The notes beneath the pieces are model-generated. The model searched no databases and was not told the origin of the DNA. It saw nothing but the letters and a program-made list of their open reading frames with translations. From positions 1,364,001 through 1,428,000 of the forward strand of contig NZ_CP009248.1 in the NCBI RefSeq assembly GCF_001941505.1: 64,000 nucleotides of DNA, written 5' to 3'. The translations under genes and the position numbers were made by a program. This document shows, piece after piece, positions 41,301 through 52,234 of the stretch (positions are counted from its first letter, which is position 1; each line of letters starts with the position of its first letter). This DNA is from Corynebacterium sphenisci DSM 44792. Its GTDB lineage: Bacteria > Actinomycetota > Actinomycetes > Mycobacteriales > Mycobacteriaceae.

Positions 41301-42125
41301 CTATCCGCGGGGCCGCACCAGCAGGGTCTGCGTGGAGCGGCCCACCGGGCCGCGCTCGTCGTAGATCTCCGCGGCGGTCATCCCGATCCCGTCCGGGCCG
41401 ATGGAGCCGCGGGCGGAGATCCCGGTCCAGCCGGGCTCCGGGGCGCGGTGCAGGTGCACCACCAGGTCGGTGTTCATGAAGGTCCACGCCGCCGGGTCCA
41501 GGGTGGCGCCGATCCCGTTGGCGGTGTCCACCACGCTCATCAGCCGGCCGATCGGGCTGGGCGGCTCCCCGGAGACGATCGGGTGGTCGGTGCGCACCCA
41601 GTGGATCCGGGGCCGCGCGGGGTCGTCCGGGTCGGCGATGGAGCGGGCCCGGATGGAGTCGATGTAGCCGCCGGACCAGCGCAGCAGCGGGGTGTCCGGG
41701 TCCCCGGCGCAGGCGTCGGGGCCCGGGATGGGCCGTTCCAGGGCGCGTTCCACCACATCGGTGGGGGTCACCGCCATCCGCCAGGCCGCGGCGGTGGCCA
41801 CCGCCCGCCACCGGCCGCGCACCTCGGCGAGCAGCTCCGCCTCCACCTTCTGGATCTGCCGGCCGGGCCGGGTCACCCGGGCCCGGGAGCGCAGCTCGGT
41901 GTAGGGCACCGCGGAGAGCAGGTCCACCGCGATCCGGGTGATCCGCATACCGTCGTCGGCGGTGCCGGCGCCGCGCTCCAGGGCGCGGGTGAGCAGCGCC
42001 GCCGGGGGAGCGCCGTGCTGGAAATCCCCCCAGGCGCCGTGGGTGCGTTCGGTGGGCCGGAAGCGCTCCGCGCCGCCGACGGCGCCGAGGGGCTCGTAGT
42101 AGCCGTGCTCGAGATCCTCTTTCAT
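41301..42125 (-). CDS. TesB-like acyl-CoA thioesterase family protein
   Basis: A 274-residue double-hotdog thioesterase-like protein. Family features are TEHTHGAWGDF-type spacing near the N-terminus (RTHGAWGDFQHGAPPAALLTRALE), RITRIAVDLLSAVPYTEL and the closing hotdog FMNTDLVVHLHR... GWTGISARGSIGPDGIGMTAAEIYDERGPVG. The substrate is probably a medium- or long-chain acyl-CoA but is not determined. It is leaderless and divergent from the HAD phosphatase. It ends five bases from the metH stop. Confidence 0.85.
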   Translation of the reverse strand: MKEDLEHGYYEPLGAVGGAERFRPTERTHGAWGDFQHGAPPAALLTRALERGAGTADDGMRITRIAVDLLSAVPYTELRSRARVTRPGRQIQKVEAELLAEVRGRWRAVATAAAWRMAVTPTDVVERALERPIPGPDACAGDPDTPLLRWSGGYIDSIRARSIADPDDPARPRIHWVRTDHPIVSGEPPSPIGRLMSVVDTANGIGATLDPAAWTFMNTDLVVHLHRAPEPGWTGISARGSIGPDGIGMTAAEIYDERGPVGRSTQTLLVRPRG

Positions 42126-42132
42126 GACCAAT

Positions 42133-42138
42133 AGGATA
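42133..42138 (-). promoter_or_regulatory. leaderless -10 element of the thioesterase gene
   Basis: Reads TATCCT on the minus strand, seven bases before the ATG at 42125. Confidence 0.65.
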
Positions 42139-42175
42139 GCCCTCCGGCGGGGCCGCCGCCGGGGCCCGCGCCGGG

Positions 42176-42181
42176 TAGGAT
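42176..42181 (+). promoter_or_regulatory. leaderless -10 element of the HAD-hisE-hisG operon
   Basis: TAGGAT, eight bases before the GTG at 42190. It is divergent from the thioesterase promoter 37 bases away. Confidence 0.65.
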
Positions 42182-42189
42182 CGCCGGGC

Positions 42190-42882
42190 GTGATGAAGGC
42201 GATTCTCTGGGACATGGACGGCACCCTGCTCGACTCCGAGCCGCTGTGGGGGCGGGCCACGCATGCGCTCGCCCGGGAGCTCGGCGGGCCGCTGCCGGAG
42301 GAGGTGCGGGCCCGCACCATCGGCGGCTCCGCCCCGCGCACCGTGGGCATCATCGCCGAGCACCTCGGCCTGGATCTGGACGCCGCGGCCCGGGCCCGGG
42401 CGGGGGAGCGGCTCTTCGAGCTGTTCCTGGAGGCCGCCCGCGGTGGCGCGGAGCTGCGCCCCGGGGTCGCCGGGCTGCTCGCCGAGGCCCGCGCCGCGGG
42501 CATCCCGCAGGTGCTGGTCACCAACACGGTGCGCCGGGTCGCCGGGGTGGGCATCGCCGCGATCGGGCCGGGCTGGTTCGCCGGCACGGTCTGCGGCGAC
42601 GAGGTCCCGGCCGGCAAACCCGCCCCGGACCCCTACCTGGCCGGCGCCCGGATCGCCGGCGCGGCGCCGGGGGAGTGCCTGGCGGTGGAGGATTCCCCGG
42701 GCGGGGCGACCGCGGCGGTGGCCGCCGGCTGCCGCACCCTGTACGTGCCCGGCCCCGGGGTGGGGCCGGCCCCGGCGGGGGCCGGGGAGCTGGCGGCGCT
42801 CACCGGGCGCCGGGATCTGGCGGGGGTCGACCTGGCGGCGCTGGGGGAGCTGCACCGCAGGCTCGGCGGTGTGGAACAATGA
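42190..42882 (+). CDS. HAD-superfamily phosphatase (beta-phosphoglucomutase-like)
   Basis: A 230-residue HAD hydrolase. Motif I is [14 protein letters not shown] (nucleophile Asp), motif II VTNTVRR, motif [18 protein letters not shown] and motif [18 protein letters not shown], followed by the late [11 protein letters not shown] helical cap lies between motifs I and II. The substrate is unknown. The GTG start is chosen from the leaderless -10. The stop TGA overlaps an ATG of the hisE frame, so it is co-transcribed with hisE-hisG; a histidinol-phosphatase role is conceivable but unsupported. Confidence 0.88.
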   Translation: MMKAILWDMDGTLLDSEPLWGRATHALARELGGPLPEEVRARTIGGSAPRTVGIIAEHLGLDLDAAARARAGERLFELFLEAARGGAELRPGVAGLLAEARAAGIPQVLVTNTVRRVAGVGIAAIGPGWFAGTVCGDEVPAGKPAPDPYLAGARIAGAAPGECLAVEDSPGGATAAVAAGCRTLYVPGPGVGPAPAGAGELAALTGRRDLAGVDLAALGELHRRLGGVEQ

Positions 42883-42887
42883 CCCGC

Positions 42888-43151
42888 GTGAAGGACTTTG
42901 ACACCCTGTACCAGCAGCTGCGCGCCCGCGCCGAGGAGCGCCCGGAGGGCTCGGCCACGGTGGCCATGCTCGACGCCGGCGTGCACGCCCAGGGCAAGAA
43001 GATCATGGAGGAGGCCGGCGAGGTGTGGCTCGCCGCCGAGCACGAGTCCGACGAGGCCCTCGCCGAGGAGATCTCCCAGCTCATCTACTGGCTGCAGGTG
43101 ATCATGGTCGGCCGCGGGCTCACCCCCGAGGACGTCTACCGGCACCTCTAG
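42888..43151 (+). CDS. hisE: phosphoribosyl-ATP pyrophosphatase HisE
   Basis: Second step of histidine synthesis: removes pyrophosphate from phosphoribosyl-ATP. It has 87 residues, the corynebacterial length. Signature: [20 protein letters not shown] and [31 protein letters not shown]. The GTG gives the family start (KDFDTLY). An ATG three codons earlier, at 42879 in an ATGA overlap with the HAD gene, is a fair alternative. hisG follows after 54 bases. Confidence 0.94.
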   Translation: MKDFDTLYQQLRARAEERPEGSATVAMLDAGVHAQGKKIMEEAGEVWLAAEHESDEALAEEISQLIYWLQVIMVGRGLTPEDVYRHL

Positions 43152-43205
43152 CCGCCGCCCGCCCCGCCGTACCCCGACCCCCGCCGAACCAGGAGAAACC
43201 ACCGC

Positions 43206-44051
43206 ATGCTGCGCGTCGCCGTCCCCAACAAGGGCTCCCTGTCGGAAGCCGCCCTCGACATCCTGCACGAGGCCGGCTACGCCGGCCGGGGCGACAGCAA
43301 GCGGCTCACCGTCGCCGACCGGGCCAACGGGATCGAGTTCTTCTTCCTGCGGCCCAAGGACATCCCGATCTACGTCGGCGACGGGCAGCTGCACCTGGGC
43401 ATCACCGGCCGGGACCTGGCCGCCGATTCGCTGGCCCCGGTGGACGAGGTGCTGTCCCTGGGCTTCGGCGCCTCCACCTTCCGCTACGCCGCCCCGGCGG
43501 GGCAGGAGTGGAGCGTCGAGCGCCTCGCCGGCACCCGGATCGCGACCAGCTACCCGAACCTGGTGCGCCGGGACATCGCCGACCGGGGCATCGAGGCGGA
43601 GGTGATCCGCCTCGACGGGGCGGTGGAGATCTCCATCAAGCTCGGCGTCGCCGACGTCATCGCCGACGTGGTGTCCACCGGGCGCACCCTGCGCACCCAG
43701 GGCCTGGCCCCCTTCGGCGAGCCGCTGGTCGCCTCGGAGGCGGTGGTGGTGGGCCGCCGCGGGGCGGAGCCGCACCCGGACCAGGCGGTGTTCCTCTCCC
43801 GGATCACCGGCATCCTGCACGCGAAGAACTACCTGATGCTCGACTACAACATCGAGCGGTCGAAGCTGGCGGCGGCCTCGGAGATCACCCCGGGCCTGTC
43901 CGGGCCCACGGTGTCGCCGCTGCAGCACGACGACTGGGTGGCGGTGCGCGCCATGGTGCCCCGGGCGGAGGCGAACCCGGTGATGGACCGGCTGGCCGCC
44001 GCCGGAGCCCAGGCGATCCTCGCCTCCGATATCCGGATCGCCCGGATCTAG
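43206..44051 (+). CDS. hisG: ATP phosphoribosyltransferase HisG (long form)
   Basis: First, feedback-controlled step of histidine synthesis. It has 281 residues, the long single-protein form with a C-terminal histidine-binding regulatory domain (about 205-281). Visible motifs: [13 protein letters not shown] at the N-terminus, LGITGRDL, and the phosphoribosyl-binding [14 protein letters not shown]. An AGGAGAAA site lies seven bases before the ATG. The order hisE-hisG is the usual corynebacterial pair, separate from the other his genes. Confidence 0.96.
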   Translation: MLRVAVPNKGSLSEAALDILHEAGYAGRGDSKRLTVADRANGIEFFFLRPKDIPIYVGDGQLHLGITGRDLAADSLAPVDEVLSLGFGASTFRYAAPAGQEWSVERLAGTRIATSYPNLVRRDIADRGIEAEVIRLDGAVEISIKLGVADVIADVVSTGRTLRTQGLAPFGEPLVASEAVVVGRRGAEPHPDQAVFLSRITGILHAKNYLMLDYNIERSKLAAASEITPGLSGPTVSPLQHDDWVAVRAMVPRAEANPVMDRLAAAGAQAILASDIRIARI

Positions 44052-44099
44052 CCCCCTGCCTGGGCGGACCCCGGGGCGGCAACGCCGTTAGCCCTTCGA

Positions 44100-44105
44100 T
44101 ATCCT
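44100..44105 (+). promoter_or_regulatory. leaderless -10 element of aspA
   Basis: TATCCT, six bases before the ATG at 44112. Confidence 0.6.
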
Positions 44106-44111
44106 TGGGTT

Positions 44112-45605
44112 ATGAGCACCATCGCCGACACCCCCGATCCCGCCCCCGACCCGGCCGCCGACGGCGCCGCCCACCGCGTGGAGACCGACCTGCTCGGCTC
44201 CCGGGAGGTCCCCGCCGAGGCCTGGTACGGCATCCACACCCTGCGCGCCACGGAGAACTACCGGATCTCCGGCACCACCGTCAACGACATCCCCGAGTTC
44301 ATCCGGGGCATGGTGATGGTGAAGAAGGCCGCCGCGATCGCCAACCGGCGGGTGCACACCCTGCCCCATGACGTCGCCGACGCGATCATCGCCGCCTGCG
44401 ACGAGGTGCTCGAGAAGGGCCGCTGCCTGGACCAGTTCCCGATCGACGTCTTCCAGGGCGGGGCCGGCACCAGCCTCAACATGAACACCAACGAGGTGAT
44501 CGCCAACCTGGCCCTGGAGCAGCTGGGCCGGGACAAGGGCGACTATGACGCGGTCAACCCCAATGACGACGTCAACCAGTGCCAGTCCACCAACGACGCC
44601 TACCCCACGGGCTTCCGGCTGGCGGTGCACATGGCCATGCAGCCGCTGCTGGCGGAGCTCTCCGAGCTGGCCACCGCGCTGCACGCCAAGGGCGACGAGT
44701 TCAACGACGTGATCACCATGGGCCGCACCCAGCTGCAGGACGCGGTGCCGATGACCCTGGGGCAGACCTTCCACGCCTTCGCCGCGAACCTCGCCGAGGA
44801 GCAGGAGGTGCTGCGCCAGGCCGGGGAGGGCCTGCTGGAGGTCAACATGGGCGCCACCGCGATCGGCACCGGGGTGAACGCCCCGGCCGGCTACCGGGAG
44901 GCGGTGGTGCAGGCGCTGCGCGAGGTCACCGGCCTGCAGATCGTCTCCGCCAAGGACCTCATCGAGGCCACCAGCGACACCGGCGGCTACGTCAACGTGC
45001 ATTCGGCGATCAAGCGCACCGCGATGAAACTGTCCAAGATGTGCAATGACCTGCGGCTGCTCTCCTCCGGGCCGCGGGCCGGGCTCAACGAGGTGAACCT
45101 GCCGCAGCGGGCGGCGGGCTCGTCGATCATGCCCGCCAAGGTCAACCCGGTGATCCCGGAGGTGGTCAACCAGGCCTGCTTCAAGATCTTCGGCAACGAC
45201 GTCACCCTGTCCTGGGCCGCCGAGGCCGGGCAGCTGCAGCTCAACGTGATGGAGCCGGTGATCGCGCAGTGCCTCTTCGAGTCGATGTCCCTGATGCGCC
45301 ATGGCGCGCGCACCCTGCGCGAGCTGTGCATCGTGGACATCACCGCCAACCCGGAGCGCTGCCGCGGCTACGTCGACGACTCGATCGGCATCGTCACCTA
45401 CCTCAACCCGGTGATCGGCCACCACCAGGGCGACCTGATCGGCGCCGAGGCGGCGGCCACCGGCCGGGGGGTGCGCGAACTGGTCCTGGAGAAGGGCCTG
45501 CTCAGCGCCGAGGAGCTGGATCGGATCCTCAGCGTGGACAACCTCATGCACCCCGAGTACCGGGGCCGGCGCTACGTCGAGGGCGAGAACCGCTTCACCG
45601 ACTGA
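44112..45605 (+). CDS. aspA: aspartate ammonia-lyase AspA
   Basis: Deaminates aspartate to fumarate. It has 497 residues. Signatures are [16 protein letters not shown] (catalytic-loop region around residue 336) and the earlier [15 protein letters not shown] and [12 protein letters not shown]. The choice of aspartase over fumarase rests on [11 protein letters not shown] at the start and on the adjacent Dcu carrier. The first 25 residues form a short acidic, Pro/Ala-rich extension. Leaderless start. Confidence 0.92.
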   Translation: MSTIADTPDPAPDPAADGAAHRVETDLLGSREVPAEAWYGIHTLRATENYRISGTTVNDIPEFIRGMVMVKKAAAIANRRVHTLPHDVADAIIAACDEVLEKGRCLDQFPIDVFQGGAGTSLNMNTNEVIANLALEQLGRDKGDYDAVNPNDDVNQCQSTNDAYPTGFRLAVHMAMQPLLAELSELATALHAKGDEFNDVITMGRTQLQDAVPMTLGQTFHAFAANLAEEQEVLRQAGEGLLEVNMGATAIGTGVNAPAGYREAVVQALREVTGLQIVSAKDLIEATSDTGGYVNVHSAIKRTAMKLSKMCNDLRLLSSGPRAGLNEVNLPQRAAGSSIMPAKVNPVIPEVVNQACFKIFGNDVTLSWAAEAGQLQLNVMEPVIAQCLFESMSLMRHGARTLRELCIVDITANPERCRGYVDDSIGIVTYLNPVIGHHQGDLIGAEAAATGRGVRELVLEKGLLSAEELDRILSVDNLMHPEYRGRRYVEGENRFTD

Positions 45606-45720
45606 CCCCCGCGGGGCGCCCGGCCCCGCCATCCCCGGCGCGCGGCCCCCACCCGCCGGGCCGCCGCGCCACCCCGCCGGCCCACCCACGGCCGGCCGCA
45701 GTGAAGGAGGCATCGCGGCC

Positions 45721-47031
45721 ATGCTCATCGCCGCGCAAATCGCCGTCGTGGTGGCGGCGCTGGTCATCGGGGCCCGGCTGGGCTCCGTCGGAATCGGGTT
45801 CGCCGGCGGCGCCGGCGTGGTCGCCCTGGCGGCCCTGGGGGTGCCGGTGGCCGCCGCCGACATCCCCTTCGACGTCATCGGCATCATCATGGCGGTGATC
45901 GCGGCCATCTCCGCGATGCAGCGCGCCGGGGGCATGGACCACCTGGTGCACCTGGCGGAGCGGCTGCTGCGCCGCAACCCCCGCCGGGTGACCCGGCTCG
46001 CCCCGCTGGTCACCTACTTCATGACCCTCTTCGCCGGCACCGGGCACACCGCCTTCGCCACCCTGCCGGTCATCGTGGAGGTCGCCAAGGAGGGCGGGGT
46101 GCGCCCCTCCCGGCCGCTGAGCGTGGCCGTGGTCGCCTCCCAGATGGCGATCACCGCCTCCCCGATCTCCGCGGCGGTGGTGTTCGTCGCCGCCCTGCTG
46201 GAACCGCACGGGGTGGGCTACCTGCAGCTGCTCGCGGTGGTGATCCCCGCCACCCTGGCCGCGGTGATCGCCACCAGCTTCCTCGCCGAGCACCTGGGCC
46301 CGGAACTGGAGGACGACCCCGAGTACCGGCGCCGGCGCGCCGCCGGCCTGGTCGCCGCCCCGCGGGCGGCGGAGGACTACGTCCCCGCCCCGGGGGCGCG
46401 GGCCTCGGTGGGGATCTTCCTCGCCGCGATCGCGGTGGTGATGGTCTACGCCACCGCGATCAGCGAGCAGGTGGGGCTCATCGCCGACCCGGCGCTGCCC
46501 CGCAATGAGGCGATCATGGCGATCATGCTGGCCGCCGCGCTGGCCATCACGCTCATCGCCCGGATCCCGGCCGGCGAGATCCCCGGCACCCAGGTCTTCC
46601 GCTCCGGGATGAGCGCCTGCGTCTGCGTGATGGGCGTCGCCTGGCTGGGCACCACCCTGGTCAACGCGCATCTGGAGGCGATCACCGCCGGCGCCGGGGA
46701 CCTGCTGCGCGCCCGGCCCTGGCTGCTCGCGGTGGTGCTCTTCCTCGCCGCGGCGCTGCTGTACTCCCAGGCCGCCACCGCCAAGGCGATGCTGCCCGCC
46801 GCCCTGGCGATCGGGGTGTCCCCGGCCACCGCGGTGGCCTCCTTCGCCGCCACCTCGGCGCTGTTCGTGCTGCCGACCTACCCCACCCTGCTCGCCGCGG
46901 TGGAGATGGACGACACCGGCTCCACCCGGCTCGGCCACTACGTGGTGGACCACCCCTTCATCATCCCGGGCACCGTGGCGATCGCCCTGGCGGTGGCCGC
47001 CGGCTTCGTCCTCGGCGGGCTGATCCTCTAG
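45721..47031 (+). CDS. Dcu-type C4-dicarboxylate transporter
   Basis: Integral membrane carrier of 436 residues and about 10-12 helices. It closely follows the enterobacterial DcuA/DcuB pattern: LGARLG-type start, IPFDVIGIIMAVIAAISAMQRAGG, RRNPRRVTRLAPLVTYF, LFAGTGHTAFATLPVI, ITASPISAAVVF, DDPEYRRRR. These carriers exchange fumarate, aspartate and succinate, mainly under low oxygen. Placement after aspA supports aspartate uptake, deamination to fumarate and succinate export. A GAAGGAGG site lies 11 bases before the ATG. The stop shares CTAG with the convergent nuclease gene. Confidence 0.9.
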   Translation: MLIAAQIAVVVAALVIGARLGSVGIGFAGGAGVVALAALGVPVAAADIPFDVIGIIMAVIAAISAMQRAGGMDHLVHLAERLLRRNPRRVTRLAPLVTYFMTLFAGTGHTAFATLPVIVEVAKEGGVRPSRPLSVAVVASQMAITASPISAAVVFVAALLEPHGVGYLQLLAVVIPATLAAVIATSFLAEHLGPELEDDPEYRRRRAAGLVAAPRAAEDYVPAPGARASVGIFLAAIAVVMVYATAISEQVGLIADPALPRNEAIMAIMLAAALAITLIARIPAGEIPGTQVFRSGMSACVCVMGVAWLGTTLVNAHLEAITAGAGDLLRARPWLLAVVLFLAAALLYSQAATAKAMLPAALAIGVSPATAVASFAATSALFVLPTYPTLLAAVEMDDTGSTRLGHYVVDHPFIIPGTVAIALAVAAGFVLGGLIL

Positions 47032-47888
47032 GCGCCGCCCCCGGCGTCGCCCGGCCAGCCCGGGTACTCCGGGGGCGTGCCGCCCTGGGCGGGGCACAGC
47101 GCGTGGAAGGAGCACCAGTCGCATAGCCGGGAGGTGCGCGGGGCGAAGTCGCCGTGCTCCCCGTCGGCGCGGATCCGCCCCCACAGCCGGGACAGCTCCG
47201 CCTGGAAGGCCTCCAGCTCCCGGGCCCGGGGCACGTGCACCAGATCATCGGCGACCCTGAGGTACATCAGGCGCAGCTGATCGGGCACCCGCCCGGTGAG
47301 CCGCCACCAGGCCAGGGCGTAGAAGCGCATCTGGAACAGCGCCTCCCCGCGGAACCGGGGCGCGGGTTTGCGCCCCGTCTTGTAGTCGACGATCCGCACC
47401 TCCCCGGTGGGGGCGACGTCCACCCGGTCGATGAACCCCCGGGCGGGCACGTCGCCCAGGCGCATGTTGACGAAGCGCTCCACCTCCGCGGCGTCGAAGC
47501 CGCGCGGGTTCTCCAGCATGAAGTAGCCCTTGAGCAGCCCCCGGCACTCCACCAGGAAATCCAGCAGCGACTCCTCGGGCACCAGGGCGGCCAGCTCCGG
47601 ATCCTCCTCGACCATCCCCGCCCAGGTGGGTTTGAGCCGGGCCACCGCGGCCGGGTAGGTGCGCCCCGCCCGCTCCAGGGTGTGCAGCTGCTCCAGCACC
47701 GCATGCACCAGGGTGCCCTTGACCTGGGCGAGGGTCTTCGGCTCCGGGATCCGGTCGATGGCGCGCAGCCGGTACTTCAACGGGCACTGCCGGTAGTCGT
47801 TGGCGCGGGAGGGCGACAGCGCCGGCTGCCGGCGCACCCCGGTGCCCGGGGCGGGGGCGGTGCGGGGCGGGGGCTGGGTTTCGGGCAT
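47028..47888 (-). CDS. RecB-family exonuclease with Fe-S cysteines
   Basis: A 286-residue PD-(D/E)XK nuclease. Catalytic residues lie in IDRVDVAP... VRIVDYKTGRKP (about residues 155-180), after LSPSRANDYRQCPLKYRL at the N-terminus. One N-terminal cysteine (RQCPL) and three near the C-terminus (LCDWCSFHALC) form the four-cysteine pattern that holds a [4Fe-4S] cluster in AddB/Cas4-like nucleases. It stands alone without helicase subunits or cas genes; a DNA-repair role is likely. The start is the ATG eight bases after a TAGCCT -10; frames open further upstream overlap trmI. Confidence 0.9.
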   Translation of the reverse strand: MPETQPPPRTAPAPGTGVRRQPALSPSRANDYRQCPLKYRLRAIDRIPEPKTLAQVKGTLVHAVLEQLHTLERAGRTYPAAVARLKPTWAGMVEEDPELAALVPEESLLDFLVECRGLLKGYFMLENPRGFDAAEVERFVNMRLGDVPARGFIDRVDVAPTGEVRIVDYKTGRKPAPRFRGEALFQMRFYALAWWRLTGRVPDQLRLMYLRVADDLVHVPRARELEAFQAELSRLWGRIRADGEHGDFAPRTSRLCDWCSFHALCPAQGGTPPEYPGWPGDAGGGA

Positions 47889-47896
47889 AATCACCC

Positions 47897-47902
47897 AGGC
47901 TA
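47897..47902 (-). promoter_or_regulatory. leaderless -10 element of the RecB-like nuclease gene
   Basis: Reads TAGCCT on the minus strand, eight bases before the ATG at 47888. Confidence 0.65.
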
Positions 47903-47903
47903 G

Positions 47904-48803
<900 letters not shown>

Positions 48804-48833
48804 GGCCCCCGCCGGCCGGCGTGGCGCGCAGGG

Positions 48834-48839
48834 TAACCT
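48834..48839 (+). promoter_or_regulatory. leaderless -10 element of the arc-dop-pup-pafA locus
   Basis: TAACCT, seven bases before the ATG at 48847. Confidence 0.65.
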
Positions 48840-48846
48840 TCACCAC

Positions 48847-50451
48847 ATGACCGACGTCGCCGACCAGCTCCGCCAGATCCGCAGCCTCGAGCAGAAGAAC
48901 CGGGTGCTCGGCGCCCGCAACGAGAAGCTCGTCGAGGCGCTGCGCGAATCCCGCGACCAGCTCTCCCGGCTGCGCGCCGACGTGGAGGCGATGACCGAAC
49001 CGCCCTCGACCTACGGGGTGTTCCTGCGCCCGGCCGGCGACCACGCCGCCGAGGTGTTCACCGGCAACCGGCGGATGCGGCTCAACGTGCTGCGCTCCCT
49101 CGACCCCGCCGCGCTGCGGCACGGGTCCCTGGTGCGCATCTCCGAGGGCGCCCTGGTGGTGGAGGACTGCGGCTACCCGGACAACGGGGAGCTCGCCCTG
49201 GTCCGGGAGACCCTGCCGGACCGGCGCCGGGTGCTGGTCACCGACACCCACGGGGAGGAGTTCCTGGTCGCCCTGGCCGGGGACCTGGAGCCGAAGGTGG
49301 GCGACACGGTGCTGGTGGACCGCAAATCCGGCCACGCCTTCGAGGTGATCCCCAAGGCCGAGGTGGAGAACCTCGTGCTGGAGGAGGTGCCCGACGTGGA
49401 GTACTCCGACATCGGCGGGCTGCACCGGCAGATCGAGCAGATCCACGACGCGGTGGAGATGCCCTTCCTGCACCCGGAGCTCTTCGAGGCCTACGACCTG
49501 CGCCCGCCGAAGGGGGTGCTGCTCTACGGCCCGCCCGGCAACGGCAAAACCCTCATCGCCAAGGCGGTGGCCAACTCCCTGGCCCGCAAGATCGCGCTCT
49601 CCCGGGGCGCGGGGGAGGCCGAGGCCCGCCGGGCCACCTCCTACTTCCTCAACGTCAAGGGCCCGGAGCTGCTGAACAAGTTCGTCGGCGAGACCGAACG
49701 CCAGATCCGGCTGATCTTCGACCGGGCCCGGGACATCGCCGAGGAGGGCCGGCCGGTGATCGTCTTCTTCGACGAGATGGACTCCATCTTCCGCACCCGC
49801 GGCTCCGGGGTGAGCTCCGACATGGAGAACACCGTGGTGCCCCAGCTGCTCGCGGAGCTCGACGGGGTGGAGGGCCTGGACAACGTGATCGTGATCGGCG
49901 CCTCCAACCGGGAGGAGATGATCGACCCGGCGATCCTGCGGCCCGGCCGGCTGGACGTGAAGATCCGGATCGAACGGCCCGACGCCGACGCCGCCCGGGA
50001 CATCTTCGGCAAGTACCTCACCCCGGCGCTGCCCTACGCCGCCGAGGATCTCGCCGAGCACGGCGATGCCGCGGCGACCGCGGCGGCGCTCATCGACGCC
50101 ACCGTGGCCCGGATGTACGCCACCGGCCCGGAGAACGAGTACGTGCGGGTGTCCTACGCCGACGGGCACGTGGACACCCTGCACTACCGCGACTTCGCCT
50201 CCGGGGCGATGATCGCCAACATCGTCGGCCGGGCCAAGAAGCTGGCGATCAAGGACGTCATCGCCGGCGCCCCCGGGGCCGGCGGAATCCGCCGGGAGCA
50301 CCTCATCGCCGCGGTGGTGGAGGAGTACGCGCAGAACGAGGATCTGCCCAACACCGCCAACCCCGATGAATGGGCCCGGATCACCGGCCGGCCCACCGGC
50401 CGGGTGGTGGACGTCGCGGTGATCGCCCACGACGACCGGGGGCAGGCGTGA
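48847..50451 (+). CDS. arc: proteasome-type AAA ATPase ARC (Mpa homologue)
   Basis: Hexameric unfoldase that recognises Pup-tagged proteins. It has 534 residues: an N-terminal coiled coil that binds Pup (about 5-50, [20 protein letters not shown]), tandem OB folds (about 55-175), then an AAA domain with [12 protein letters not shown] (about 226-237) and [11 protein letters not shown]. It ends in DDRGQA and lacks the terminal Gln-Tyr-Leu by which mycobacterial Mpa docks on the 20S proteasome. That agrees with the absence of prcBA. The stop and the dop start share a base (TGATG). Confidence 0.96.
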   Translation: MTDVADQLRQIRSLEQKNRVLGARNEKLVEALRESRDQLSRLRADVEAMTEPPSTYGVFLRPAGDHAAEVFTGNRRMRLNVLRSLDPAALRHGSLVRISEGALVVEDCGYPDNGELALVRETLPDRRRVLVTDTHGEEFLVALAGDLEPKVGDTVLVDRKSGHAFEVIPKAEVENLVLEEVPDVEYSDIGGLHRQIEQIHDAVEMPFLHPELFEAYDLRPPKGVLLYGPPGNGKTLIAKAVANSLARKIALSRGAGEAEARRATSYFLNVKGPELLNKFVGETERQIRLIFDRARDIAEEGRPVIVFFDEMDSIFRTRGSGVSSDMENTVVPQLLAELDGVEGLDNVIVIGASNREEMIDPAILRPGRLDVKIRIERPDADAARDIFGKYLTPALPYAAEDLAEHGDAAATAAALIDATVARMYATGPENEYVRVSYADGHVDTLHYRDFASGAMIANIVGRAKKLAIKDVIAGAPGAGGIRREHLIAAVVEEYAQNEDLPNTANPDEWARITGRPTGRVVDVAVIAHDDRGQA

Positions 50452-51962
50452 TGGGCCGGGTGCTGGGCACCGAGATCGAGTACGGGATCGCCGCCCCCGA
50501 CGACCCCGAGGTGAGCCCCATCCTCACCTCCACCCGGGCGGTGCTCGCCTACGCCCGGGCGCACGCCCCCGGCTCCGGACGGCGGGCCCGCTGGGACCAT
50601 GAGCCGGAGTCGCCGCTGCGCGACTCCCGCGGCTTCGACCTGCGCCGCTACCGGCAGGTGCCGGTGGTGGACCCGGACGCGGTGGGCGCGGCGAACATCA
50701 TCCTGGACAACGGGGCCCGCTTCTACGTCGACCACGCCCACCCGGAGTACTCCGCCCCGGAGACCCTGGACCCGCTGGCCGCGGTCGTCGCCGACCGGGC
50801 CGGGGACGCGATCATGCACGAGGCGGCCCGGCTGGCCTCCGCGGAGGAGGACTGCCCGGATCTGCGGATCTACCGCAACAACGTCGACGGCAAGGGCGCC
50901 TCCTACGGGGCGCACGAGAACTACCGCTTCTCCCGGGAGACGGACTTCGATGCGGTGGCGGCGGGGCTGACCCCCTTCTTCGTCACCCGGCAGGTGTTCT
51001 GCGGCGCCGGCCGGGTCGGCATCGGGGTGCGCGGGGAGCGCCCCGGCTTCCAGATCGCCCAGCGCGCCGACTACATCGAGACCGAGGTCAGCCTGGAGAC
51101 CACGCTCAACCGCGGGATCATCAACACCCGGGATGAGCCGCACTCCGACCCGGAGCTGTGGCGCCGGCTGCACGTCATCATCGGCGACGCGAACATGAGC
51201 GAGACCGCCACCTACCTCAAGCTCGGCGCCACCGCCCTGGTGCTCGACGCGATCGAGGCGGGGGTGGACTTCACCGACCTGGCGCTGCGCGACCCGGTCG
51301 CCGCGGTGCGCGAGGTCTCCCGGGACCTCTCCTGCACCGCGGCGCTGCAGCACGCCGACCACGTCACCCGGCGCACCGCGATCCAGATCCAGCGCGAGTA
51401 CCTCGACCGGGTGCGCGGCTTCGACGCCGCCGGCGAGGTCACCGCCCGCTGGGCGGAGGTGCTCGACCTGCTGGAGCGGGATCCGATGGAGACCGCCGGG
51501 ATCCTGGACTGGACCGCGAAGCTGGCGCTGCTGCGGGGCCTGCGCGAGCGCGGCGGGCTGGGCTGGGATCACCCCAAGCTGGCGCTCATCGACCTGCAGT
51601 ACGCCGACATCGACCCGGACCGGGGGCTCTACCACGCGCTCCTCGCCCGGGGCCGGATGCGCCGGCTGAGCACCGACGCCCAGGTCGCCGAGGCGGTGAC
51701 CACCGCGCCCCGGGACACCCGCGCCTACCTGCGCGGCGGGCTGTTGCGCCGCTTCCCCGACGACGTGGTCGCGGCCAGCTGGGACTCCGCCATCGTCACC
51801 GTGGACGGCGACCCGGAGGGGGAGCTGGTGAAGCTCCGGCTGCACGACGTCACCGGGCTGGGCGCCGCCGCGGTGGCGGATCTGCTGGAGGGCGCCCCGG
51901 ACATGGCGGCCCTGGTGTCCGGGTTGGCCGCCCGCGGCCTGGCCGGGCTAAGGCCGCGCTAA
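50451..51962 (+). CDS. dop: depupylase Dop
   Basis: Removes Pup from tagged proteins and can deamidate Pup-Gln. It has 503 residues of the carboxylate-amine ligase fold. GTEIEYGI at the N-terminus supplies the metal-binding Glu; D94 in [13 protein letters not shown] is the catalytic Asp. The Dop-specific loop (about 38-80) is present, which separates it from PafA. The ATG at 50451 overlaps the arc stop; a GTG one codon earlier is possible. The longer open frame is arc shadow. Confidence 0.95.
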   Translation: MGRVLGTEIEYGIAAPDDPEVSPILTSTRAVLAYARAHAPGSGRRARWDHEPESPLRDSRGFDLRRYRQVPVVDPDAVGAANIILDNGARFYVDHAHPEYSAPETLDPLAAVVADRAGDAIMHEAARLASAEEDCPDLRIYRNNVDGKGASYGAHENYRFSRETDFDAVAAGLTPFFVTRQVFCGAGRVGIGVRGERPGFQIAQRADYIETEVSLETTLNRGIINTRDEPHSDPELWRRLHVIIGDANMSETATYLKLGATALVLDAIEAGVDFTDLALRDPVAAVREVSRDLSCTAALQHADHVTRRTAIQIQREYLDRVRGFDAAGEVTARWAEVLDLLERDPMETAGILDWTAKLALLRGLRERGGLGWDHPKLALIDLQYADIDPDRGLYHALLARGRMRRLSTDAQVAEAVTTAPRDTRAYLRGGLLRRFPDDVVAASWDSAIVTVDGDPEGELVKLRLHDVTGLGAAAVADLLEGAPDMAALVSGLAARGLAGLRPR

Positions 51963-52027
51963 GGTCGGGTGTGACGGAGTCGGCGGGGAGGCCCCCGCCG
52001 GCGGAGCATGCGAGGAACGGAGCTTTC

Positions 52028-52231
52028 ATGGCGGACATCACCGGTGCGCAGGTGCACGGCGGCGGCTCGGGCGGGCCGGAGGAGGAGCCCGGGGAGATCG
52101 GCTCCGGGGCGGCCGGGCAGGCCCAGGTGCACGCCCAGGCCGCCGATGATCTGCTCGACGAGATCGACGGGCTGCTGGAGGCCAATGCGGAGGAGTTCGT
52201 CCGCTCCTACGTGCAGAAGGGCGGCGAGTAG
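52028..52231 (+). CDS. pup: prokaryotic ubiquitin-like protein Pup
   Basis: Small tag of 67 residues that PafA attaches to lysines. The C-terminus is ...SYVQKGGE, that is, the ready Gly-Gly-Glu form, so no deamidation by Dop is needed before ligation. The C-terminal half is helical (AADDLLDEIDGLLEANAEEFVRSY), the part that binds ARC. The N-terminal half is disordered, Gly/Glu-rich. An AGGAACGGA site precedes the ATG. pafA begins four bases after the stop; no prcB/prcA lies between. Confidence 0.96.
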   Translation: MADITGAQVHGGGSGGPEEEPGEIGSGAAGQAQVHAQAADDLLDEIDGLLEANAEEFVRSYVQKGGE

Positions 52232-52234
52232 CCG

